Positions 47,785 to 59,097 of a stretch of DNA of 64,000 nucleotides are shown here, piece by piece. Every line of letters begins with the position of its first letter. The stretch's first letter is position 1. The DNA is from Cyrtodaria siliqua. Its lineage: Eukaryota; Mollusca; Bivalvia; Adapedonta; Hiatellidae. The position numbers and the translations under genes are program-made. The notes under the pieces were generated by a model. That model had not been told where the DNA came from. It saw only the letters and a list, made by a program, of their open reading frames with translations, and did not search any database. Location of the stretch: positions 682,001 to 746,000 of the forward strand of contig JAWPHD010000002.1 of NCBI GenBank assembly GCA_037043455.1, written 5' to 3'.

Positions 47785-48013
47785 CTCCTGGGATAATAAA
47801 GTACTTCTCAGTGATTCAGATGTGCACCTATTGACCAAGACCGTAAACTGGCAGTAATGTAGTGAGAGTGTTGTTAGGCGAGGTTAGTGACTTAATAACT
47901 AGACATTATTTAAATTTTCAGCAGCACATGTTATTATTTTAGGGATGGTAATAAACTAATATAGGATCAAGACACCTGCAATATATTATGGATGTTTTAA
48001 CTGCAGTTTCACC

Positions 48014-48866
48014 TTAAAGTAATCTTGAAGTAGTTATCAAGCACTGAAATAAGTGTCTGTATTTATTTATCCATTATCATTTTGACTTCAAACCTGCTGG
48101 CATATAATTAAATAGAAGTTTGAGAGTTTTCATTTTTTCGTCTTATTCTACCATAGGTTTAAATATATTATTGGTGCAATATAATCAACAATTAGGCCAC
48201 AATTTTTTCTTGGTTTACGGATTTTTTCTGATTTTTTTACGCTCGGTCGGAAGGGGAAAAAAAAAATTAAATCTGTTTTATTTCAAACATGGTGACCATG
48301 TTTCTCATATCAAACCGTAAATTATACAACACATGTATTTAAATTGTTGAATATTCTTTTAATATTCCCAATGATGAAATTTCTGTATTCACGCCCGGAT
48401 GGAGTGCCCAGATGTGTTGAAATCAAGTTACCTTGGTGAACAAGGGAGACTACTCTATGTTCCTCATACAAGGAAATGGCGGATAGTGATCGCGCGTCGT
48501 TTGCGTTCGAAATTTCGATGTTTTGATAGATACATGCTGTTGTTTGACGTGGTATTACTGTATACTAGAAAATTGTTTCACCAATTAATTTTTATTTTTT
48601 TTTCTTCATCTGGCGTTGAAATGCGGCCGGCGGTGAAAAAACCCACAGATGTTCAAATTTTTATTTTTTTTCCATTCTCGAAAATTGAGGTCGGCGGATC
48701 CGTAAACCGAGAAAAAAAAATGACGCCTTAGTAATATGGAAAAACTATTTCCTTTGAACTATTCAAGTAATTATTAATAATGTTTTTTAAATATGCAAAT
48801 TGTGTAGAAAATGTAACTGGATGCCAAATGTTTTAAACCAATCAATATTGCCTGGTGTCTCTTTAA
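48014..48866 (-). mobile_element. AGGGACA-family element split by a nested insertion
   Basis: The outer parts 48014-48194 and 48728-48866 together match the reversed family consensus (CTTCAAACCTGCTGGCATAT on the left; TGGATGCCAAATGTTTTAAA and GGTGTCTCTTTAA on the right). The 533-bp element at 48195-48727 separates them. Confidence 0.7.
48195..48727. mobile_element. Nested MITE, Harbinger-like (TTA target)
   Basis: TTA at 48192-48194 and 48728-48730. Ends are GGCCACAATTTTTTCTTGGT and AAAAAAAAATGACGCC, with GGTTTACGGAT and ATCCGTAAACCGAG as the best-matched part. A three-base TWA target and GGC-type ends fit PIF/Harbinger. No transposase; the 110-residue ORF inside is spurious. Confidence 0.65.
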
Positions 48867-49672
48867 GTGGATTTAGGTAAGGACCACTTTCTGCATATTC
48901 TGGTATTAAATATGAGAAGTGGCATGTATAAAACAACTACAGCAAAATAACTAAAGAATAAATATGAACGCGAAAAATAATTCTACAGTATTGCTGATGT
49001 AACATCACCTTGGATTTGGATTATATAGAGATCTACAAGATCAAAGTCCAAAATGAATAATGATTAAGTGCAAACATCAATTATAATAAATATCCATGCT
49101 AAGTTATTTTTCTTATCTTAACCAATACCACAAGTTTTACTCAAGATATTGGTTATAGATGCTTAAACATATATCTATAATTAAGATTAAGTAGGACCAA
49201 ATAACAGAACTATTTTTATTTTAATATTTGGCTCATTTTAAAAAAAGAAAAAGTAAAAACCTGCCACCAATCTTTTGTATGTGTTCATTAAAGCAGTGAG
49301 CATATATTAACAGTCAGATAAAAACAAAAACAATATAGAACAGTAAGATTTTTTTTTAACATTTTTTTCTTCTTCTCCAACAACTTTTAAACACCAACAA
49401 ATAATAACAATATAACAATAAGGAGTTATAAATAAGACTAAGAGACTATTGTTTCGAGCCACAATATAATTATATGACTAGTTTCAAACTAAAATCTTCT
49501 AATATAAGCCTCCATTTACTTATTAAAGGTTCCAAGTCCATTGTAGGCATTCATCCAAACAAGATTATTTATTGTGCAAGATCAGGCTTTTCAGCACTCA
49601 TGTAAAACTTGGATTTACCTGGCATGTAAGAATACATACGAAAGCTCGATTATAATGTATATTGGCTGTAAT
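48867..49672. other. Intergenic; nothing seen
   Basis: AT-rich sequence without supportable features. Confidence 0.45.
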
Positions 49673-50095
49673 ATACGTCTCAGGGCTCGACGTTAAAGAC
49701 TGTCCGCCTGCCCGGGGCAGGTAAAACTTGGCTCCGGGCAGGTTACGTCTCAAAGGCTCAATCCCATCAGGCAACTTCAAAACTGAGGGACAAGGACCAT
49801 AGAATATGACAAAATATAAAAGAAACCCATCTCTCTTTGCACGTTTCCGATATTATTATTGTTGTTACATTGTAAGTGTTAGACCAGCTTTTAGAATTCT
49901 CAGAAAAGTGTTGTGAGAGTTATGTAAGTAAGTGGTCTAATACTTTTGAAGCCTCAAACAGTATATCTATATAAAATAAAAACTTCGGGTCTAAATAACT
50001 GGGCAACCAGCAAACTGGCATGGGCAAGTAAATTTCAGAGTTAACTTGCCCCATGGGCAAGCTGTCCATAAATTTAACATCGAGCCCTACGTCTG
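49673..50095. mobile_element. hAT-like MITE with target duplication
   Basis: Ends AGGGCTCGACGTTAA (49682) and TTAACATCGAGCCC (to 50087) are flanked by TACGTCT on both sides (7-8 bp). Sub-terminal palindromes CCTGCCCGGGGCAGG and CTTGCCCCATGGGCAAG lie inside. AGGGCTCGA-type ends and an 8-bp duplication fit hAT. Confidence 0.75.
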
Positions 50096-50600
50096 TTTCA
50101 ACTGGTATTTCTATTTTAAAAATACCTAAGTTTGGAATGAACTTTAAGTTTGGTCCAGGACAGAACATAACACTAGTATATAAATATATTAAACATCAAC
50201 TGCTAAGCTTAGCACATTGAGTAACTGAATCCATAAGTTTTTGTAAGTTATACAATCTAATTAATACTATTGCCTAAATATATATATGAACTCCGATACA
50301 CCTCTACAGTGGGGTGTACAGGTTTTGTAATGTAAATACAAACACATCTGCCCTATATTTGAAACATTCAATGAAAACGTACACTACAGGACCACTGATT
50401 TGATTAGACATATGACAATGGAGAAAAAAAGGTCAGTCTGGGGAAAACATAATAGTGACAACCGATATTGAGATTTTCAGCACATGCAATATGGAGGAGA
50501 AAGGTTTGTACCTACATGTACATGTATATCAAGAGACTGAGAAAAACAATCCTATGAGAATTCCAAATATAAAGGATGATTGCATTTTTTGAAAAAATAG
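50096..50600. other. Intergenic; nothing seen
   Basis: No supportable feature. Confidence 0.45.
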
Positions 50601-51025
50601 AAACAGTCTATTAAATCATTTTAGAATTATTTTATTTTTAGAATTTTGTGATTTTTGGTTTCAAGAAACTCATTACTCAATGAGTGATACAAACAGTCTT
50701 AATCTGTTTCTCACAGCAATTAAAAGCCTCCTTCAGTTCTGAGAACGCATCATAATAGCATGACGTGATGTCATAATACCAGGGTGTGATGTCATAATAA
50801 AAGAAAGTGATGTCATGATAGAAACAACCAAATGAAAATATGAATGAATCATTCTGATTGGTTCAGTGATAAAAATTGGACCAATGAAATCAATTAATTT
50901 AAAGCTCATTACATTCTCAGAACACGTTGAGGTTTTACTGGACATTGAGTAATGAGGTTCTTGAAACCTAGAAACACAAAATTCTAATAATAAAATAATT
51001 CTAAAATGATTTAATAAGACTGTTT
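50601..51025. mobile_element. Inverted-repeat element, family A copy 1
   Basis: About 47-bp terminal inverted repeats: AAACAGTCTATTAAATCATT (left, continuing through TTAGAATT...TTTTGTG) and the complement ending GACTGTTT. Inner TCATTACTCAATGAGTGAT and TGAGTAATGAGGTTCTTGAA give further pairing. Three GTGATGTCAT(A/G)AT motifs lie inside. Confidence 0.8.
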
Positions 51026-51636
51026 ATAATGGAAAATGTACTTCTATTCGTTAATTGTCATACAAAATTAATATTTGATAGCAGAGTTTATGTATCAGAT
51101 CTGAACATATATGAGTGAAGTAGTAAAATGCAATCCTTAATAATACGCTTTCAATAGTACTTAACCCGAATTTCTCTAAACATGGTTAGTCATCTTTCCT
51201 ATTGAAAACAAATGTTGCTGAGAACTAATTTTCATTGTTCAAGTTGTACGTGCGGAATATTGTAACAATACAGGTTGTTTGTACCTACATCATGTGATCT
51301 GTAGCATCCATGAGATACCTTAGTCTAATTCCGAGGTAAGTATATTGAGATGAACGATACATTATTTTGGAATTGTGCTGTTAATAAATATAATAAATCT
51401 AATTCAATGAAATGTCAATCATGTTAATTTTTTAAAGCAGACGACAAGTGTGACTGCACTTAGATCATAGAAAAAGCATATTATGCATTTGGTGAAGGTG
51501 GAAGCCCATGGAAAAGTAAACTTGATTATCATGCAGATATGCACTTTTCTGCCTAATAAAGGGGTGACCTAATAACTTTTGCTTTTTAGGCACTGACCAA
51601 TAAAGCAAATCAATGCGGAATCCCTTGGCGTTTATT
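51026..51636. other. Intergenic; nothing seen
   Basis: No supportable feature. Confidence 0.4.
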
Positions 51637-51684
51637 GTACGTAACGTTATCTGACGTCATGTACGTAACGTTATCGGACGTCAT
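51637..51684. repeat. 24-bp tandem duplication with GACGTCAT
   Basis: GTACGTAACGTTATC(T/G)GACGTCAT occurs twice head to tail. The first copy holds a full TGACGTCA (CRE-type) motif. An inverted pair, AATGAAGAATGG and CCATTCTTCGTT, follows at 51772-51812. Confidence 0.8.
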
Positions 51685-52154
51685 AAAACAAACAAAAAAT
51701 AAACAACATACCGGCGTCCTCGATAAGCGTAACATTTTGCGGCAAGAAAAAGAAGAATGGCTCGGCAAGAAAATGAAGAATGGCTCTGCAGAGCCTTGCC
51801 ATTCTTCGTTTTCTAAGCCTCGCCTAAAAATTGATAGTAAAAGGCACCGACATAATATTCTCAATTTCTTAAATGCTGTTATAACTGATGATACTTCAGT
51901 GTTCCTTTATGGCTATTTACAGCCTTATTCCCAATGCCACGAAGTATATTTTCCCCCAATTTTTGCAATAAAAACATACCGTTAAAACATATTTTGTGCC
52001 AGTAAAATATATATTCAGCATGGTTCAACATCATTAACCTTATTAATTCTTACTATTCATATTGTTTAATTTTCCCAATTATGAGGTTTGCAATGCTAAT
52101 TTTCCCAATTCTAAGGACCCCGACCCCATTCCTAAAAGGAAGACTGTACTTTAC

Positions 52155-52708
52155 AAACAGTCTATTGAATCATTTTAGAATCATAATTTGTTAAAGTAGC
52201 TATCCGGCCAACAACAGCAAAATTTTACATCATATGTATATCGTTTCTAAACCTACTGATGATGAGGTATATATATATATAACTTACATATTTTGAGAAT
52301 CCAAACTGTGTAGAGACAATATACATGGTTTTAATCAGCCAGTCCAAACGCCCGAGACTGGAGCGTCTAATTAAGAGTTACCTAATTGGCACATCTACAT
52401 TATTACATGTCCGGAACACCTGGATAGACTTTTGGTACACGGTTTCGCAGTATAATTTTGCCGTTATTTGGCGGGTTAGTTTTTTTAAGAACAAGCAAGG
52501 AACTCCTTACTGAGTAATGCAAACACTTAAAACATTCAGTAGAACTCCCGGTGTTCCGAGAACATACTGCGTGTCTTTTATATCACTCTGTTTATGAGAA
52601 CACAATGAGTTCCTTGAAATTTTAAGTGTTTGCATTACTCATTGAGTGATGCGTTTCTCGACATTCCGAGAACAAAACAAAATTCTAAAATGATTTAATA
52701 GACTGTTT
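52155..52708. mobile_element. Inverted-repeat element, family A copy 2
   Basis: Same ends as copy 1: AAACAGTCTATTGAATCATT and AATGATTTAATAGACTGTTT. A nested pair, GAGTAATGCAAACACTTAAAA and its complement (about 52514-52645), repeats the ATTACTCA(T/A)TGAGTGAT theme of copy 1. Confidence 0.75.
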
Positions 52709-53514
52709 ACACTGAATACATTTCGAAAGGCGAGTGCAAAACTGATGTAATTATATAAAGATAAAACATACAACAGTTTTCCAGTCACCCGTAATCCCTT
52801 TTACTCTCGTAAATGATGTAACAATTTGTTTTTTTCTTTGGCAGATAGAGATCTCAGGTTAGAGCCTTACTGGTACCAATAGGTTTCTTCGTTGTGACCA
52901 AAGGCAAGACCCTTAATCCCTTTGTAAGTCAGATAAGGATGTTAACTGGGCAGTCCTCGGTATCAGGGTCTATCCTCCAAGCATGTTAAAGACTGCAGGA
53001 ATATTTTCAATAGTAAGAGTGGGACATGGTTCCTAGAATCCTACGTCTCCTTTCCTTCTTTGTGAGGCCGTTTTAAATAACGTAAGAGAATTCAGAAGAC
53101 AGCAACAAGGGGAATAACAACAGTAGTTAATTCTTTGGTTTTTCCTACAGCAGTTGCAGACCTTTGTGTCAGTTTTTGACTGTTATTTTGGCAAAGGACC
53201 AATACCTAAATAATGTTAATTACACTAATTTATTATTTACTAAAAAGATAGTATAAGAATCTTTCATGGGCGTCAGGATCATATTAAGGAAATTCCAACA
53301 ACCGTTTTTGTTGGGATGTCGCCAGAGGTTAATTTTAGGTCTGTGGAATTTCCTATCTTAACTTGATACTGATTCGTATTCTTGCATACCACTGACATTT
53401 TAAAAAACAACAACAAGAAATCTTTCCTGTAAGACTTCCGTGAAATATAAAATGGTGTTCTTGAACAGCAGTATATTTTGGTTTCTGTTTATTCTGACTG
53501 ACTGAGATTTTTAT
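52709..53514. other. Intergenic; possible SINE core at 52868-52920
   Basis: TTACTGGTACCAATAGGTTTC followed by GTGACCAAAGGCAAGACCCT resembles the conserved core of bivalve SINEs, but no tRNA head or tail is evident. Otherwise nothing was seen. Confidence 0.35.
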
Positions 53515-53988
53515 CTGCACCCGTGGGTAAGGTAAGATTTACCAGCACCTGTGGGTAAGGTTAGATTTACCAGCACCCATGGGTAAGGTCAGATTTACCA
53601 GCACCCATGGGTAAGGTCCGATTTACCAGCATCCGTCGGTAAGGTCAGATTTACCAGCACCCGTTGGGTAAGGTCAGATTTACCTGGTACGGTCAGATTT
53701 ACCAGCACCCGTGGGTAAGGTCAGATTTACCAGCACCCATGGGTAAGGTCAGATTTACCAGCACCCGTGGGTAATGTCAGATTTACCAGCATCCGTGGGT
53801 AAGGTCAGATTTACCAGCACCCGTGGGTAAGGTCAGATTTACCAGCACCCGTGGGTAAGGTCAGATTTACCAGCACCCGTGGGTAAGGTCAGATTTACCA
53901 GCACCCGTGGGTAATGTCAGATTTACCAGCACCCGTGGGTAATGTCAGATTTACCAGCACCCGTGGGTAATGTCAGATTTACCAGCAC
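53515..53988. repeat. 28-bp minisatellite, about 17 copies
   Basis: GGTAAGGTCAGATTTACCAG plus CACCCGTG, with one shortened unit near 53680. Each unit holds a short inverted pair (GGTAA...TTACC). Confidence 0.95.
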
Positions 53989-54137
53989 ATGCGTTGTTAT
54001 CCTTATCTAGCATACAAAAAATATTGAATTCCTTCTATCTAAATAACACTATAAAACTATTGTCATTTCAATGGTATTTGTATTTACTGCCAAACATCCA
54101 ACATCAATTGCATTTGTCAAATATCAAGGAGAGGAAC

Positions 54138-54640
54138 TCTGTTCCAGTCCTGTTAACTATGTATTGTAATGTATATGTTGTAAACAATGCTGAAATAAAA
54201 TAGGATTTATTCTTTCCTTCCAGTCCTATTAACTATGTACTGTACTAATATACTATATATGTTGTAACATTGTTGAAATAAAATAGGATTTATTCTTTCC
54301 TTCCAGTCCTATTAACTAAAAAAGTCTATGTACTGTACTAATATAATATATATGTTGTAACATTGTTGAAATAAAATAGGATTTATTCTTTCCTTCCAGT
54401 CCTATTAACTATGTACTGTACTAATATAATATATATGTTGTAACATTGTTGAAATAAAATAGGATTTATTCTTTCCTTCCAGTCCTATTAACTATGTACT
54501 GTACTTATATAATATATATGTTGTAACATTGTTGAAATAAAATAGGATTTATTCTTTCCTTCCAGTCCTATTAACTATGTATTGTACTAATATAATATAT
54601 ATGTTGTAACATTGCTGAAATAAAATATGTCTCAACTAAG
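54138..54640. repeat. 83-bp minisatellite, six copies
   Basis: CAGTCCTATTAACTATGTAC recurs at 54221, 54304, 54397, 54480 and 54563 (83 bp; one 93-bp unit with a 10-bp insertion), after a shorter first copy at 54145. Each unit contains AATAAAATAGGATTTATTCT. Confidence 0.95.
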
Positions 54641-54671
54641 AATATTGAATCTAGGGTGAAGTATTATACAA

Positions 54672-54805
54672 TTATGGACTTTTCAGCTGTTATACATAAT
54701 GTGATATGCACCAAAAAAATCATTATTGACCGAGGCGATAGCCGAGGTCAATAATGATTTTTTGGTACATATCAACATCATGTATAACAGCTGAAAAGTC
54801 CATAA
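54672..54805. repeat. Long hairpin-forming palindrome (foldback)
   Basis: Arms of about 59 bp with few mismatches (TTATGGACTTTTCAGCTGTT... and its complement ending CCATAA) surround a GAGGCGATAGCCGAGG centre that is itself partly palindromic. Confidence 0.9.
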
Positions 54806-54839
54806 CTGTTTTATTATATAACCCTCAATTTACAATTAT

Positions 54840-54930
54840 ATAAAACAGGTCAATATCAATTTTTTTTTTATATAAAACAGGTCAATATCAAAAAAACAGG
54901 TCAATATCAAAAAAACAGGTCAATATCGCT
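54840..54930. repeat. AAAACAGGTCAATATC repeat, four copies
   Basis: Two units are separated by a poly(T)/TATA stretch; the last three are spaced 18 bp apart. Confidence 0.8.
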
Positions 54931-55149
54931 AGATATTTTTTCTAAAAAATTACTTTTTAGCCAATGAAAACGCGTCTATTTATAGGTTATATAATAAACT
55001 TATTTATTGTATACTTTTATATTGACCCGTTTATTTTGCATTGAGCTAATTGTGCAGTATTGCACACATTGATATTGCACCCAAACTTTTTCTCGCGCTT
55101 GCTGAGAGCCGCAAAATAGAAAGCCGGAAGTAAATGCTGAGCCGCGAAA

Positions 55150-55172
55150 TCTCTCTCTCTCTCTCTCTCTCT
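55150..55172. repeat. (TC)n microsatellite
   Basis: About 11.5 dinucleotide units. Confidence 0.95.
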
Positions 55173-55630
55173 CAAATGCTGCCCTCTGTATTTTGAAATG
55201 TATTTTTCAGAAACATTACAGTAATAAAAGTGAATTACATCTATCAGAAGCTAAAATCAACGTGCCAGACTTAAATTTATACAATTTGTTTCCGTTCTTC
55301 CGAAATTGCGGACATCCGAAAAAGACTTACTTCAAAATGTCGGTTTAAAATACAAACAACATTAAAAAAAAAATATATATGGTGGATATTTTATTCCAAA
55401 AGATTTCAAATGAAAGGTAAATTCCTAGCAAATGCACGAATGCAAATCGAACGCCGGCAGCCGGACAAAATTCAGCGAGATACATTTTTGACGCTATTCA
55501 TCCGCACTATATTAAATGAATAGCAGGACACGAATTGAGTCCAACGTTAAAGAAAGAACACATTAACAATGGAAATAACAAAATAATTAATATCGGTCGA
55601 AAGCAATATGAAAGTATAAGATAAAAAGAA
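55173..55630. other. Intergenic; nothing seen
   Basis: No supportable feature. Confidence 0.4.
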
Positions 55631-55747
55631 TTGAATTTGTATGGCTAAATATTACTTGGAACTCGTTGTTTTGGCGCAGGACGAGTCGCAAGCTCGTCGT
55701 TTGTCAAAACAACTCGTTCCAAGTAATATTTAGCCCTACAAATTCAA
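55631..55747. repeat. Hairpin-forming palindrome (foldback)
   Basis: Arms of about 45 bp (TTGAATTTGTATGGCTAAAT... and complement ending ATTCAA), with a centre GGACGAGTCGCAAGCTCGTC that can itself pair. Confidence 0.9.
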
Positions 55748-56339
55748 TAACCTATAATGTTAATATAGCAAAAAATATGTGTTGTGTTTTTCAAAATAGA
55801 TAATTATAATGATAGCTATGCAGTCAGTATATATAAATCTAATTCCTGTTGAACACCAATGTTTTCCTGATTAACTAGTTAATGCTGCTAAGTGCAATGA
55901 TAACAACTGGCTTAATACTATAGAGAAAACAATTATACAGAAATGTCATGTCACACAAAAAGTTGTAAATGGCAAGTAGTTCCAATAACAAGAAGACAAA
56001 ATGTCCTTAAATCGCTCGCCTGATGACCTTGCAGGGGCGTTCCAGTGGCTAATTTAGGTATACGCACCATCAAGTTTTGGATTCACAAATGTGCCTAACC
56101 CCACTATACCTTCAGTTGTTATTGCATTTTTCGCATTTTTTAGCCTTTTTTATTTGTTTGCTTCTTTAATAGTCTGTACGCACGTGCCTCAGTGCGTATG
56201 CCCCGGTACGCCCCTGCCTTGCCCACTATAGACAGTTGAAACAGTAACTGTGGGTGGGTGTGATAGTCTGGGACTGGGAAGTTCAGAGAAGAATACAGAT
56301 ATTAAAGAGTTTTTTTCAAACATAACTCCAAGTAAAGGT
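55748..56339. other. Intergenic; nothing seen
   Basis: No supportable feature. Confidence 0.4.
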
Positions 56340-57005
56340 ATGTCCCCTAGGGCAGGGCTAAAAGAACCCAAGGGTCGCCATTTACAGAAACTAAAGCTAC
56401 ATGCAATATATGGGTGAATTATGCTTTAGGGTTTCAGAGAAGATTTTTCACATGTTTCCCTATTCAGTCTTTCCTCATTTTCCTCAAATGTAGAATATCT
56501 GACCACTGGGGCAGGGCCAAATTTTACCCCTGGGTCAACATTTGAACAATCTTGGTAGAGAACTACATGTTATATATGAGAGCTTTATGCCTTGTGTTTT
56601 CAAAGGAATTTTTTTTTCTTAAAGATCTTCCTATGTAACTCTATGTAAAACTGTGACCCCTGAGGCAGGGCCAAATTAGACCACATGGTCACCATTTGAA
56701 CCAACTTGGAGTACCACAAGGGTAGTGAAGAAGACTTTTCAGATGTTCCTGTAACACGGCCAAATTTGACCTCAGGGTCACCATTTGAACAAACTTGGTA
56801 GGACCATAGGCATATGCAACATATGAGAGCTGTACGCCTTGTTGTTTTACGGAAGATGATTTTTCAGATTAAACATGTTAAACGTCAAATCTTTATACCG
56901 ATAAACAAACTTTGGAACCCCGGGGCAAGGCCGTTTTTAACCAAGGGGACTTCATTTTCACTTCATTTAAACAAACTTCAAAGTCTAGGGTTTGGCAATC
57001 AATAA
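56340..57005. repeat. Decayed core-repeat array
   Basis: Diverged units carry GGGGCAGGGCCAAATTTTAC, CACCATTTGAACAA(A/T)CTTGG and ATATATGAGAGCT(T/G)TA at about 150-170 bp spacing. It is probably an old pearl-like array that has lost its ends. Confidence 0.65.
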
Positions 57006-57394
57006 TAAAGCGCAACGGTTGAATCCGTTAAGTGGGTCTTGATGAGAAAATTGTTTAAGGGTTCAACCATCTCGGATGGCAAGTGACTCATCCTTAATGA
57101 ATTGTGGTCCTTATTTAAGCACCATTAAGAAAACTTATTTAAATAATGAAAGAAATTATCTCTAAAATATGACATGTATTGCTTGACAGTTTTCATTGGA
57201 TATTTAAAATTGAGAAGATCCAATCACAAAGTGAACGAGACATGAGATTGTCCAAATGGAATTAACTGATACAAAATGATTTGTCCAATGGAATTGCTTG
57301 TTATAGATGATGTGTCCTAAGGAATCGAACATCACTGACCAATAGAATCACTTATTACAGATGATTCCTCCAATGGAATGCCTTGTTACACAGA

Positions 57395-57543
57395 TCATTT
57401 ATAAAGTTCCTGACAGTCTGTACATTTAGCCATTATGTCTGCTTTGAAATCTTCAACTTGTATAGTCGTGTAGAGCAAGTTATAATCTCGTCGCAATATC
57501 TCGGATGCCTCGCATAAAACAAACTTATGGCTCACAGATGGAT
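57395..57543 (-). CDS. SLC30A: Zinc transporter (ZnT/SLC30A family), last coding exon
   Basis: After acceptor ACTATTTTCAG (AG at 57545-57544), the exon encodes the cytoplasmic C-terminus: SVSHKFVLCEASEILRRDYN, then LLYTTIQVEDFKADIMAKCTDCQELYK and a TGA stop. TTIQVED is the hallmark final beta-strand of cation diffusion facilitators, and the trailing CXXC (KCTDC) is typical of the ZnT2/3/4/8 group, where it binds zinc. The first two bases (AT) complete a codon begun by G at the end of the 62770 exon, giving Asp. The upstream frame here is intronic, so the ATG at 57601 is not used. Confidence 0.88.
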
Positions 57544-57695
57544 CTGAAAATAGTACAACAACATGACTATGGAATTCACTAGTACTAAAAAGGCTCGTCA
57601 TCTTTAATATAAGACATTAGTCTGTTTTCACTTCTGGCGGATATAATAGTGTAACAATTAATTTGGAGAGATTGTCTCAAAATATATGTAGTGTA

Positions 57696-58461
57696 TACAG
57701 TCTGCACGAAAAAGAATTTAGCCTGATAGTCCTGGACTATCATGCTAAGAAAATGGTATAGTCCGAAACGGAATTTCATAGTCCGAAAGGCGAAACTAAA
57801 GATCCGACTATAAGGACTAGTTGGAAAAGAAAGTACTGCAGTTGGCAAGTTTTCAAAACATTTTATCATTTTCGTGGCTTAGCCACGGGCGCCCATTGAA
57901 CCAAGTGTTTACTCTTTTTTTTCGTACTTTCTTTTTAGAATCAGTGACATCTTCGACGCTCGTTTTTTCCAGGTTTAGCATTTTCATTCCATTTGAAAGT
58001 ATGCCATGTTGAAAACAAATCTCCGTTGCTTTCCGTAAAATCTGAACAGTTGCGGAATCGCTATTACTTACTAGGTTGACTAGGCCGAAATTTTACATAA
58101 ACAAGCGATGTAAAAATCACGATTATGAAAGTGCACATTGTTTCCTGGCAATCTGATTGGATATTCAATATCCCGAATTCAACCTACCCCTCTACAAAAT
58201 AAGTTACTATTTATAACTTTGTGTCTCGCTCGCGCAGATGCTCATAATTATCGATGGAAAAATACCAGCTGTTACTAAATGATACTCTTAAGCGTCTGAT
58301 AACCTGGACTGCTATTCACGGAATTTTCAGGTCAGATAAATCTTTTTAAAGATTTTTTATCTAATGGTCCGATCGGACTATGTATTTGTAGCAGAGTGAT
58401 AGTCCGTACGAAAAAGTTATAGCCTCGGGTCCGGACTATGCATTTATTTCGCAGACTGTGT
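57696..58461. mobile_element. TIR element in the zinc transporter intron
   Basis: Ends TACAGTCTGCACGAAA and TTTCGCAGACTGTGTA form imperfect inverted repeats. TAGTCC(G/T)GGACTAT and CGTACGAAAAAGTTATAGCC-like motifs recur inside both ends. About 766 bp, no transposase; family unknown. Confidence 0.6.
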
Positions 58462-58945
58462 AAAATAAACGGACGTGTTGCTATTAACAACCATCTTCAT
58501 TTAATTTACGCCTGTTTGTTTGTACAATAATTACATTTATTTGTCACAAGTTGTAATGGTTTAACCAATCAGCATGGTTTCAAGAGCTGGAGGTGAAATG
58601 GATGTCAAGATTACATACTGACCACAATATTGGGTGTCTGTGTACAGGGGCAGATTCAAGCTTAGGTCACCGGTAGGTAGGTAAGTAGGTGGGTTTTTTT
58701 TTGAAGACAGTAAAACATTATAAAATAAAAAATAAATCTAAAGATAGTAACAAAACAAGTGTCGATCTAGAATTGCTATAAAAAGTTTTGGTTGGGGTCC
58801 TTTTTTAGGGGGTTGCGATGCGCAGGTGATGTTTTTGAGCAGACTGTAAGTCATGGTTAATCAATTCCATTTTGATTGCAATTTAGAAAATATCTACTTT
58901 AAAATGATCATTTACAAGCATATTAGTGTTAGTTAGCTACTGGTA

Positions 58946-59013
58946 AAGAAGCAATAGTCATCGAGAAGCAACAGTCATCGAGAAGCAATAGTCATTGAGA
59001 AGCAATAGTCGTC
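58946..59013. repeat. 17-bp minisatellite, four copies
   Basis: GAGAAGCAATAGTCATC repeats exactly every 17 bp, with single-base variants. Confidence 0.9.
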
Positions 59014-59097
59014 ATTCTGTTGCAACTTTTAATTTTGATGATATTTTCTCAGTATGTGTTATCTGAAATGCATAAGCGCTTAATCTAAATACAAAAA

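Noticed and set aside
48399..48731. 110-residue plus ORF
   Set aside because: Lies inside and ends at the edge of a 533-bp MITE.
51635..51985. 116-residue plus ORF
   Set aside because: It begins in a 24-bp tandem duplication (repeated MYVTLSDV) and runs through an inverted repeat. No recognisable domain.
57395..57601. A 68-residue ORF starting at ATG 57601
   Set aside because: Only 57395-57543 is coding. The first residues of the ORF read through the intron's acceptor.
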